A DNA stretch of 64,000 nt, from the NCBI GenBank assembly GCA_036245805.1, contig BTRK01000002.1:11404689-11468688 (forward strand). Reading direction: 5' to 3'. The position numbers and the translations under genes are program-made. This document shows, one piece after another, positions 33,789-45,400 of the stretch (positions are counted from its first letter, which is position 1; every line of letters starts with the position of its first letter). This stretch comes from Pristionchus mayeri (taxonomy: Eukaryota; Nematoda; Chromadorea; Rhabditida; Neodiplogasteridae). The notes under the pieces were generated by a model. The model was not told the origin of the DNA, did not search any database, and saw only the letters and a program-made list of their open reading frames with translations.

Positions 33789-34710
33789 TCTGTGATCTAT
33801 CGCTAGTGTAGTCGTTTTTTCTCAGATTGCCCATCTGGTCAATAGTGCGAGTATTGTGATCTGCCTTTTTCCCATTGTTTTGTGTAAAAATCATGATCAT
33901 CGTAAACTTGTGTAAATATGTTTCATCTCCAGCTTAAGCTCATTCATTCATGCGAACAGTGATGAGCCTGCTCTGCATATGTGGCAATAATAATATAAAA
34001 AGGAAAATACTAAAAGGTATTCAAAGATTGCGATATTTTCTCTTTCTATTGGTTCATCATTGAATTCTAGAGTAATTCGTCTCTCGAGAGATCGAACAGA
34101 AAAAAAAGAAACGTTCAGCGACAAACCGCTGTTGGGATGTTCAACGAATGACGTTTTTGCAACTAACCTCATTTGTTACCGGTATTTTATTGTTCAGACT
34201 CTGCATATCATTTTCTTCTGCGTGCAGATGAGATAGCATGGAAATCGGAGAGAGTCTCTCAAGTTCTCACATCATTAGCTTTTCGGGAACTAGCTCGAAT
34301 GAGAGCTATGACGTCATTCCGCCTTTGATACATCAAAGGCGCTATGACGTCATAGTTCTCATTCGACCATCACCTCACACTATGGTTACTATCCGCTCCG
34401 CATGCTCTTCCCAGTCGTTCAATGCGGAATGGAGAGATGATGTCTTGCCATGTCATCTCCAATGAAATCTCTGTTCATGGCACTGGGTTTCGACTATGAC
34501 ATGATGTGGGCCCAAGCTTTGATATTAATTCTCTGATCAACTTCGAAATATCAAGAACAATAAGCAGCCCTCAATAACGAGACCATGAGGATCATAATTC
34601 CCTTCATTCCTTACATTCGACGGGATTCTTATCGATGAGATAGTGAGTAGAACGTCTCATTCCTCACAATTGTCAGCGACTAAAAATAGGTCGCAATCAA
34701 ATTATCAAGG
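33789..34710. other. Spacer between copies 3 and 4
   Basis: It holds the exon-4 3' flank (GTGCGAGTATTGTGATCTGC and on), which is repeated almost exactly at 38453-38590, then a CRE-bearing MITE and the distal upstream module. No exons. Confidence 0.6.
34286..34370. repeat. CRE-bearing palindromic MITE before copy 4
   Basis: Two perfect TGACGTCA sites (34309-34316, 34345-34352) in arms GCCTTTGATACATCAAAGGC and flanks. Same family as in the jun introns. Confidence 0.9.
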
Positions 34711-34836
34711 TCCGCCCCCCGGATGCGATTAGATAACCACAAAAATAACCAGTACAATTTATCATTTCGCGCTTATCTCACTTCCGCTGTTCTGATATAA
34801 AGCCAGAATGCCTCTCATCATTCTCGACATAGAATT

Positions 34837-35606
34837 ATGGTCTCTCGAACCTCCTCAATCTAGACTTGGGTTCTATCGCCTTGTTGCGCCGCATTCATAC
34901 CATATCTCAAAAAATTGTTAGATGAGTTTTGCTGATAGGTTAGAAGCCAGAGTGATATTCAAAAGACGAAATATGCATATGTTGAATCGAAGATGCCAGT
35001 AATCTGACCCTCTTCATATCACACACTCTCTCGCTTTGTCTGGCAGACGAGAGTGCGTGTGGTTTGGAGAGAGCGGGTCCTTTGAAAAGCTTGACCTACC
35101 TTTTAGATGGCGTGATTCTGTTGCAACGCTCTCTTTGCATTCATTGTTTTCGATGTACAAATCATCTCAGTAGATCGACTCCTGGGACTTCCGTGACCTA
35201 CCAACCGTTGTAATCTTAAATACAGTTCCTGTGAAATTGATTAAAATTTTTGAGAGACGGATTGCTAGAAGGATTGAAGACAGCAATTAGCTAAAGCATT
35301 AAAATATATCGTGAAACTCAAACTTTGCGAGAGTGAATTGATGAATGAACTGAAGAGTGAGTAAGCAGTTGGAGTGCGAGGTTTGTTCTTTGGTCAGTGG
35401 TCTTTGATTTATAATAATAATTTATCTACGCCCGAGGCGCGACGATACCATGAAACACATAATTAATTAATGATTGCAGGTGGGGGATTTTTCGATGAGT
35501 TTCTTTTCGATGAGATAAAGATTTCGTGATCAGGCTTTTTTGATCTCTAAATTATGAGTTTCAGATCCTTCAGTTATGCCTGCGAAAGCTTGAGCCGCGT
35601 CGATGA
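34837..35606 (+). pseudogene. Array gene copy 4, internally deleted
   Basis: Exon 1 (34837) reads MVSRTSSI then TAG: the body of the exon is missing and CCTCCTCA is joined to intron sequence ATCTAGACTTGGG. Other copies have CTCA at both borders, so a microhomology deletion is likely. Exon 2 is absent. A shred of exon 3 (GTGAATTGATGAATGAACTG) follows at about 35335-35382. Exon 4 (35565-35606, ILQLCLRKLEPRR and stop) is whole. Confidence 0.85.
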
Positions 35607-36874
35607 TATTTGATCTCTCGGTAGTGCTATCGTATTTTTTTTTCATATTTGTTCACTAGCTCATTAGTACGAGTATGGTCTCCTCCAGGTCTTTCCATTT
35701 TTTTGTGTAAAAATTTTGATCATCGTAAACGCAAATTTATTTCAGTATTAGCTTGAACTCATTCATGGATGCTAACAATGATTGTCTTAATCTCTTAGTT
35801 TGGAAGAACTTTACAACTAAAAATCCAAAAAAAAGTTAAATTAAAAAAAGTTTTATTGAGAGTAAAACTCGAAGTATCTTTGTCATCTCTTTGTCCGATT
35901 GGTTTAGAAGCCAGTGTGAAACATTTCTGATGCAGAAAGAAGAAATAGTTTCGAAATTGATTGGCTTTGACACTCGATTTGTTGGTCTGAGTAAAACAGT
36001 GCTCGCCGAGTCCCTTATCGCTCCATCACTTATGCTCATCATCAAATTACGCATGATACGCGTAGTTAGCACAATGAAACCTCAAGATTGGTTCATAAGA
36101 TAGTTTAAAAAATTAAAATATTGATTTTGTTTCTCGCCGGTCTCACTTATGCTTATCACTTATGATCATCATCGCATTACTAATATGACATGAAGAACGG
36201 CAATAAATCCTGAAGATTGGTTCACAAATGGTTACTCTCTTCATTCTGCGTGCTCTCTCACCGCCCTGACAGGCAATTGATAATACAGAATGTTTTCACA
36301 TCACAACATGATGCAGAAGAGATGAAGTACATGGGGAATCTTCATAAATAAAATTCAATTAATAAATTTATAGTTATATCGCAAGACAACGCGCACCATT
36401 ATTGCCATCTCTCTGTTCGATTGGTTTAGAATCCAGTGTGAAACATATCCAACATATAATGGAGAACGAGATTCGAACTTGTTTGGTTTTGTCGTTCGAT
36501 TTGTAGGTCTGAAGTGAAACTTTATCCCTTATGCTATTCACTAAATTATTCATGAGTCAAGATTATTTTGCAAGATGTTACACTATTTTGCGTGTTTTCA
36601 CATCTGTCTCACAGGCAAAATAGTCAACATACGTCAACTAGCCAACCTATGAAAGGTCCCTCCATGTCATTGTTGTTTTGACTATGAAATGCGATGTGAT
36701 TCGATTGCTTGATATTCTTTCTAAAAAATGAAACGCGAGGATCATAATTATTTCGATTATTCACATTCCGCGGGTTTCTTATCGTTGAGATAGTGAACAG
36801 AAAGGATCATTCCTCAGCGATTCAAGCCTACTAAGCACTAAAAATAGACTGAAATCAAATTATCAATCGCCGCC
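35607..36874. other. Spacer between copies 4 and 5
   Basis: Exon-4 3' flank, then two stacked versions of the upstream module (35880-36100 and 36110-36840), each with the CCGATTGGTTTAGA and GTGAAACAT landmarks. No exons. Confidence 0.6.
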
Positions 36875-36992
36875 CACGCATGTGAAAAGATAACCGCAAA
36901 ACAGCCTGCGCAATTTATCATTCCGCTCTTATCTCACTTCCGTTCTTCCGATATAAAACCAGAATGCCTTTCATCATTCTCTACATAGAATT
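36875..36992 (+). promoter_or_regulatory. Array promoter module, unit 5 (diverged)
   Basis: The distal GATA site has changed to AAGATAACC and the block reads CGCCGCCCACGCATG. TTATCATTCCG, CTTATCTCACTTCCG and GATATAAAACC are kept. Confidence 0.65.
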
Positions 36993-38414
36993 ATGGTCTC
37001 TCGAACCTCCTCAGCTTCCTCTGAATCCTCGCAGAGGACAGTCTCCGATTCCGAGAACAGGTACAATGACCTACCTAATTTGCATTGTGATACGGTATCT
37101 TCTTCTCAATCTAGACATGGGTTTCATAGCCTTGTTGCGCCGCATTCATACAATATCTCAAAAATTGCTAGCTGAGTTTTGTTGATAGGTTAGAAGCCAG
37201 AGTGATATTCAAAAGACGAAATATGCATATGTTGAATCGGAGATGCCAGTAATCTGACCCTCTTCATATCACACACTCTCTCGCTTTGTCTGGCAGACGA
37301 TAGTGCGTGTGGTTTGGAGAGAGCGGGTCCTTTGAAAATCTTGACCTACCTTTTAGATGGCGTGATTCTGTTGCAACGCTCTCTTTCATTCATTGTTTTC
37401 GATGTATAAATCATCTCAGTAGATCGACTCCTGGGACTTCCGTGACCTACCAACTGTTGTAATCTTAAATACAGCTCCTGTGAAATTGATTACAATTTTT
37501 GAGAGAGGGGTTCCTTGAGGGATTGAAGACAGCAATTAGCTAAAGCATTAAAATATATCGTGAAACTCAAACTTTGCGAGAGCGGGTCAGCAAGGTGGGA
37601 TAACATTCACAGTCGCTCCAATTTGCATGAAATCTCGAGACAGCACTCACACACACTTCATTTGAGTTTCACTCTTGTTGTAAGATATCAGAGAATTGCA
37701 GCGGGCAATATTCCTGAGTATTTTGTTGACAGTAACACAATTTTTAACTGATAAATCGAGCAATAGATGAGACTCTCATAATCTCTTTCATTTCTCTGCA
37801 GACATCGACAGTTCGCGCGTCTCTACGAGTGCATGAGTAGACTGTATCGATCAGAGATCAAAGTTCGCCAAAAGGTAAGATCAATGGATCTTCTTAGCCA
37901 CGATTGTCATACACCTTCTTGTTCTGTCCGATAGACGAGAAAACCGTGAACTAGGAGGGTTAGATGTCGAATTACTGTTATCACATGATGAGATAAACAA
38001 ATAATGCTTACAGTTATCAAGTTTTCATGCATCAGTTTTGTCAATTTTTTAAACACAATTTATGCTCTGGCTCTCTTCTTTTCACACACTATCTCACTCT
38101 GTTTGACAAACGAAAGATCATGTAAAATTGAGAGAGTCACTATGATATTTTCTAGACGACAGCCCTGATCGATAAATTGATCGATGGACTGAAGCAAGTA
38201 AGGGCGAACTTCGGGCCAATTAGCAAGCAGTTTTAGCGCGAGGTGATCTTTGATCGTTGGTACTTGTTTTTTTTATTATCCTAGAGTGGAAGAGCTGAAA
38301 TATCTAGACGAGGAGATCGTGATCAGTTGTGGAATCTAAGCATTGATTTCTAAAAGTGTTGACTAATTTCAGATCCTCCAGTTATGTCTACGAAAGATCG
38401 AGCGGGGTCAATGA
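36993..38414 (+). pseudogene. Array gene copy 5, stop near the end of exon 3
   Basis: Exons are 36993-37060, 37802-37874, 38156-38242 and 38373-38414. Exons 1 and 2 are open. In exon 3 the codons after SKQ read TTT TAG, where the other copies have TTG GAG, so the protein would end after 73 residues and lose the last helix. Substitutions in exon 2 (SEIKVRQK) and exon 3 (IDKLIDGLKQV) also set it apart. It could still make a short protein. Confidence 0.75.
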
Positions 38415-39349
38415 TCTGTGATCTATCGCTAGTAGTCTTTTTTCTCAGATTGCCCATCTGGTCAATAGTGCGAGTATTGTGATCTGCCTTTTTCCCATTG
38501 TTTTGTGTAAAAATCATGATCATCGTAAACTTGTGTAAATATGTTTCATCTCCAGCTTAAGCTCATTCATTCATGCGAACAGTGATGAGCCTGCTCTGCA
38601 TATGTGGCAATAATAATATAAAAAGGAAAATACTAAAAGGTATTCAAAGATTGCGATATTTTCTCTTTCTATTGGTTCCTCATTGAATTCTAGAGTAATT
38701 CGTCTCTCGAGAGATCGAACATAAAAAAAGAAACGTTCAGCGACAAACCGCTGTTGGGATGTTCCACGAATGACTTTTTGCAGCTAACCTCATTTGTTGC
38801 CGGTATTTTATTGTTCAGACTCTGCTTATCATTTTCTTCTGCGTGCAGATGAGATAGCATGGGAATCGGAGAGAGTCTCTCAAGTTCTCTCATCATTAGC
38901 TTTTCCGGCACTAGCTCGAATGAAAACTATGACGTCATAGCGCCTTTGATGCATCAAAGGCGCTATGACGTCATAGTTCTCATTCGACCATCACCTCACA
39001 CTATGGTTACTATCCACTCCGCATGCTCTTCCCAGTCGTTCAATGCGGAATGGAGAGATGATGTCTTGCCATGTCATCTCCAATGAAATCTCTGTTCATG
39101 GCACTGGGTTTCGACTATGACATGATGTGGGCCCAAGCTTTGATATTAATTCTCTGATCAACTTCGAAATATCAAGAACAATTAGCAGCCCTCAAGAACG
39201 AGACCATGAGGATCATAATTCCCTTCATTCCTTGCATTCGACGGGATTCTTATCGATGAGATAGTGAGTAGAACGTCTCATTCCTCACAATTTTCAGCGA
39301 GTCAAGCCTACTAAAGCACTAAAAATAGGTCGCAATCAAATTATCAAGG
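38415..39349. other. Spacer between copies 5 and 6
   Basis: Nearly the same DNA as 33789-34710: 3' flank, CRE-bearing MITE, distal upstream module. The close match suggests recent duplication or gene conversion between the units. Confidence 0.65.
38906..38990. repeat. CRE-bearing palindromic MITE before copy 6
   Basis: Near-perfect palindrome with TGACGTCA at 38930-38937 and 38966-38973 around GCCTTTGATGCATCAAAGGC. Confidence 0.92.
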
Positions 39350-39474
39350 TCCGCCCCCGGATGCGATTAGATAACCACAAACATAACCAGTACAATTTAT
39401 CATTTCGCGCTTATCTCACTTCCGCTCTTCTGATATAAAGCCAGAATGCCTCTCATCATTCTCGACATAGAATT
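39350..39474 (+). promoter_or_regulatory. Array promoter module, unit 6
   Basis: GGTCCGCCCCCGGATGCGAT, TAGATAACC, TTATCATTTCGCGCTTATCT and GATATAAAGCC are all kept. Confidence 0.7.
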
Positions 39475-42400
39475 ATGGTCTCTCGAACCTCCTCAGCTTC
39501 ATCTGAATCCTCTCAGAGGACAGTCTCCGATGCCGAGAACAGGTACGATGACCTACCCAATTTGCATTGTGATACGGTAACTTCTTCTCAATCTAGACAT
39601 GGGTTCCATCGCCTAGTTGCGCAGCATTCATACCATATCTCAAAAATTGCTAGCTGAGTTTTGTTGATAGGTTAGAAGAATCGGAAAAATGTTGAATCAG
39701 AGATGCCAATAATCTAATTCTGTTCATCTCACTCTCACATTTTTCCTTACCGACGATAGCGAATGTGGAATGAGAGAGGGCGCTTTGATCTACCTTCTGG
39801 ACGGTCTAATGCACATGCAAAGTTGTTTTTGCAATATTTTCTTTTGCAGCACAAATGATCTCGTAGATCGATTAGATTCCATTGAATTCCATCACATAGT
39901 TCACATGATCGTAAGCGCAGTTACAGTGACGAATTTTTAATGAGTAATTTCTTTAGACTTAAGTTTTCATTGCACACTATCATCGCCATGACCCACGGAG
40001 ATCATCGTTTAGAAAAAATTTTTTTAGCTGTTAATGGGGACGCGGCCGCTTATTGGCGAAACAATTTCGGCGAAATATTTAAAGCCCTTAGTGAAGCACA
40101 TCCGAAACGCGAGAACTCCTCCGCTTTCCCGCTTTTATTGTGTTTCATCCTATGCTCTAAGATGTCGGGAAATTAGAGTGGGCAATGACTGAAATCTCTC
40201 ATTATCATTATCATCATTATCATTATTTATCCATTGATCAAGGTCTGGGCCTGGTGGATGATACAGTTCTTCCATTTATCGGGGTCTCTTGTGCAAACGC
40301 TCCCCCAATTAGCTCCAAGTTGCTTCACAAATTCGTCCTTCCATCTTGTTTTTGGTCTGCCAATTGGCCTGGCTCGATCGTACGGAGTCCAGTCCATCAC
40401 ACGTTTTGTCCATCTGTCGTCATTTATATATGCCAGTCTTGCGGCCCAAAACCATTTCCTTTCCATTGCCTGTGCTCGGATATCTGGGAGAGGGTCTTTT
40501 AGAGACAGCCAATCATTCGTTCGGCGTTCCAATCTTGTTACTCCGCACATTTTCCGCATCATACTACGCTGTGCTACAATGAGCCGAGTATGTATCTTTT
40601 TCGTCGGACTCCATAGTTCAGATCCATATAACAGAGCTGGCACAACACACATCATGTACACTCGTCTCTTCAGTCCCATTTCAATCTTTCTGTTCGTGAG
40701 GAACTCGTGAAACCGGTTAAACCCTCTCCATGCACTTCCGATCCTGCGATTAATTTCTTGCATTAGGCATTGATCAAAAGAGACGCGTATTCCAAGGTAG
40801 ATGAAAGAATTGACGTATTTCAGAGCTTCGTGGTCAGCGATTAGTCGTGGCTGGTTTCGATTTGACATAACAACAGTCTTCTTCTTGTTTATAACGAGAC
40901 CGACTTTCCTGCTTGCTGTGCATAGATCATCTATCATTGTTTGAGCTTCTTGCGCAAAATGAGAAACCAATACGACGTCATCCGCATATCTGAGATTGTT
41001 CAGCCGTTTTCCATCTATATTTATTCCGTAATTCTGCCAGTTCAGCTCACTAAAACATTCTTGCAGCACTGCATTGAATAAATGAGGGGATAGTGGGTCT
41101 CCTTGTCGGACACCTTTTGCTATGTAAATAGGAACTTTTTCCTTGCCCAATCTCACACATACTTGACTTTTGTTGTACACATTTCTCAAAACGTTCACAA
41201 TTTTAGAATGTATTCCTTGTTTTGACAATGCTGCCCAAACCGAACCGAATTCGATGCTGTCAAACGCTTTGGTATAGTCAATGAAGACCATGAAACAGGG
41301 AAAGTCATATTCCATTGATTTGCTTATAATCTCGCTTATAGTAAAGGAGTGATCAAGTGTTGAATAATTCCTTCTGAATCCGGCTTGATCGTGAGTTTGG
41401 CTTGCATTTAACGTACACTCTATTCGTGTATCGATCGTGGATGTAAAAACTTTGTAGATCAGATTTAGCAACGCTATCGGTCTGTAGTTTGTGATATCTA
41501 ACTGATTCCCCTTCTTGAATATGAGTGAAATGAGTGAATTCGAGAGATTGTCGGGCACTTCCTCCTTGGCGATCCATTCGTTGAATAATGAAGTAAGAGG
41601 TTGGGAGATTATATCAATTCCACTCTTCAACATTTCTGCAGTAATCTAATGTGGGCCAGGAGACTTGCCATTCTTCAATTTCCTGATTGAGCATTCAACT
41701 TCACTTTTGAGAATAGGCAAGAAGGTTTCAGTTGATTTACACGTCACTCTAGACGGTCTTTGTCTGCTTGCAAATAAATCATCATAATAAGATTTCACAA
41801 CATGTCTTAAGTCATTTTTGGAGTAGGCGATAGAACCATCGGTCTTTTCCAGCTGATTCATTTGAGTATTTCCGATTTGCGACGATCGTAGCGCTCTTCG
41901 TGTACTGTACCCGTATCTAACAGCTTCTCTCACCACTTCCAAATGCTTCTTTCGCAGATCTTCGGCTATAGAGAATCTTAGTAGTTTGTTTGTCTGGCAA
42001 AAGTCAATCCGATTATGAGCATTTGGTGTGACATCTCTAATACGCCTCCTTTTCTCGAATAGATCCTTTGTCGTCTTTGAAAATCTTTCGTCTTGATGCC
42101 TCGGAACCATTGAGTCGTGTGCGATTTCTCCTATAGTGCATGTGATCTTCTTGTAGCACATGAAGTCATCCTTAGACTTCGAAATGATCTTTCTTGTAAA
42201 CAGTGTTCGGTCAAATTGCAGAAGAGGGCGAGGCTGATTGTAAAACCTCCTTGATTTGTTCAGAACTTTCAGACGAGCCATAACTAGTCGATGATCGATT
42301 GTAAAGTTGAATCGACCGACCACATTCACATCTTGTATTATTGACTTATTGCGGGATATAATGTAGTCAATTTGGTTTCGTGTTTGCATGTTTGGGGACA

Positions 42401-45400
42401 TCCACGTCCATTTCCTCGAGTCCCGTTTGTCAAATCGCGTGTTGTGAACGAACAGTTTTGACTCAGTGCAAAAGTCGAGGAGACATTGGCCTCGATCATT
42501 TCTGTCTCCTAGGCCGTGTCGTCCAATATAGTGCTCATCCTCCGACAGACGTCGTCCTATCTTCGCATTGAAGTCGCCAGTGACAACTACGTGACCCCTA
42601 CCTCCCCCAGGTAGACGAACACTACGGGAGGAGGAATCCACGAATGCACCTAACTCATTCAAAATGGCGTCGTAATCTTGGTCCGAGTGACTGGTCGTAG
42701 GGGCGTATACGGTGATGACACGCAAGCCAAGAGGTGGGACGTCAATGAACGACAATCTGTCATTCACCGAGTGGAAGATTACGTGAGAGGCGAGTTGCTG
42801 CGCCACAAGAAATCCGGTTCCATTGGCGGACTTGGTACCGTATCCAACCAATAAATGGCCACTGGCATTCAAGGTCAGGGACGTACGGCCAATTCTTCTT
42901 AGTTCCTGGAGGGCGATTATATCGAATTGCACCCCACTCACGCAATCTTCTAGTTCGGCAACTCGGTCGGCTGTTCGGAGAGTTCGTACGTTGAGAGAAC
43001 CGACGCGGATGGTAGAAGGCTGCATCCGATGGACAGGCGAGACCCAGTACGGTTGTCCAAGCTGACGACTGGGGACTCCCAAACGCACGCCAGAGAGGAG
43101 GCGATCGGAGTACGACCACCCCTCACGGGCGCACGAATGGAGAATGGAGAATGGAGAAATCTCTATGATGTCCCAACTACAACATAGCAATTGATCAAAA
43201 AGAGGTTTCTCATAATCTTTGTCATTTTCTGCAGACATCGACAGTTCGCGCGTCTCTACGAGTGCATGAGTAGACTGTATCGAACAGAGATCAAAGATCA
43301 CCAACAGGTTAAATTTCGCATCCTCGCAACTGCTTCATTCTCTCTGTCGCACAACTCTGGTTTCTCCCAACCAGTTGCTGGGGGAACCCGCCAATAACTG
43401 GTCAGGGCACTGGTTACCAACTGGTCAGCCAAAGCTCCGCCCACTCTAACTGCTCCGCCCATCCTAACTGGTTAACCAGTTAGGATGGGCGGAGCCTAGG
43501 CTAACCAGTTGCTAACCAGTCGTCAACGTTCGCATGGCACCTGTCAAAAGGCAGATTCTAGTCGGTGGGTTACGGTACTCATTCTCAGGCGTACGGTAGC
43601 TTTCCCTGGCTATCCGCTGTGGTAAGCAGTGATCTCCGATCACTGCCGCCCCAGTCGCGTACTTTTCGGCTCATTCAGCCGACTCAATAGCCCATCTCGC
43701 AACCATAATTGGGGTACGGTAAAAATCCCCAGGTGTACTGTAGTTGTCCACAAATCAGTACCAGTCCACTGACCACTGTCTAGACACCCTGGAAAGTTCG
43801 CGTGCTCAACGGTGGCCATTACAGCCCCGTATTCCACACCTTCATATGGGCACTCTCTTCGGTTCCCACACTCTCTCGCCTACTGTCCAAACAGAGAGAG
43901 AGAGAGAGTGACCTACCCTCACCGATACATCGAAATATTGATCACACACCGCAAGAATCCACGTATGTACTTGAATCGCAGACAGCTCAGGAATCCTCGG
44001 TATTGTAAGCACTTTGCTCTTTGGCAGACTTCACGCGAGAATTCTCGCCCACTCAGCTTCATGTTTCTCTTGTTGGTGATATTTTGATCGTACTGTCAGC
44101 CCTGGATGTGTACATAAATAGAACAACTTTGAAGAACAATTCCCATGAAAAACTGGCAGCAATTTGCCTCTCCAGTCATCCAAAAATTGCGAACAGCACC
44201 CGCACTTACGGGGCCGTGCCTGTCAGATGAGGAAAAATACTCCGGCAATAAACGAACCAGTTCATACAGTTACGTTATCGCCTCTGAACAAAGCTTAGGT
44301 GAGACGGAAAGGGAGCTCCTATCTGGGGCTCGCGCGCTCTGCACGCGCCGGGATAGAAAAGGCCCCTTCTCCGTTGATTCTAGAGAGCGCAAACTGTTTA
44401 TCCAGCGAAAAGATTTCATGGATTCGGCCCCGGATCCATCAGGGTGTCTTGAAGAAGTCCTGGGAAGGGGGGGATGAACCATCGGCAGAAACCCGGCCGA
44501 GAATGAGATAGGGGAGATTCCCCCATCCCAAAGTTTTGAAGGCGACCCAACTCTAGTAGATGAGTTGGAAGAGGGCAGGATGTGACACCCACCAGAGGGC
44601 TCGGTTTCCCAGCTTCAGCCTACCCAATCCTCTGTAAAGAGCACTACTTTGCAGAAATCCGGTCGATTCCTTCACCCTCCAACATTGCTTACTACCGTAC
44701 CCCAGCGAGAATGCGACATCACATTTGGGATAGGTTCGGTCATATTTTCAGTCATAAAAGTGGGCACATAAACAACAACAACAACATTAAACAAAATCAA
44801 ACGAACCCCCAATCAAATAAATTCGATAAAAACTACCAAAGTGAAGCGTTTGCCTCCAATTTTGGATATGATTTAGGGAAATATTTTGTCTACGTTGGGC
44901 CAAAATTGTGCTTTCTTATCGCCACTTCGAACCGTTGTAATAAATTCGGGAATTTGGTCTTTGATCTCTGCAAAACCGGAAGTGATCCAAGTTCGACTGT
45001 TCAAACTCTACACTTTCATGTTCTGATTTTTTCTATAGACGTCCACTGGTGTGTCTGAATCTCCTCTCAAAACTGCATAATTTTAGCGATTTTTCAAAGT
45101 TCAGCAAAAATCGATATTTGACCATTTTCCCGTGAATTTCTCGAGCGAGTGCTCATAATTCGCTAAAAATCGAGATTTCGAGCTGTTCTTTTCACCACCT
45201 CGGTACCATTTCTAAAATAAAACACGCTGATCACTCTCAGACCATACTTACTCAGCCAACTCATCCATTACCACACCACAAGAGCTCAAAAAGTGGCCTG
45301 TACTAAATAATTCTCCATTCTCCATTCTCCATTCTCCATTCTCCATTCTCCATTCTCCATTCTCCATTCTCCATTCTCCATTCTCCATTCTCCATTCTCC

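Noticed and set aside
36964..37185. Overlapping upstream frame MPFIILYIELWSLEPP in array copies
   Set aside because: The ATG lies about 20 bp after the TATA box, so it is probably at or before the transcription start; the frame is not kept in copy 8.
44145..45058. Several frames in the GC-rich part of intron 2 of copy 6
   Set aside because: Overlap each other in different frames, no motif, Asn run from an (ACA)-like patch.
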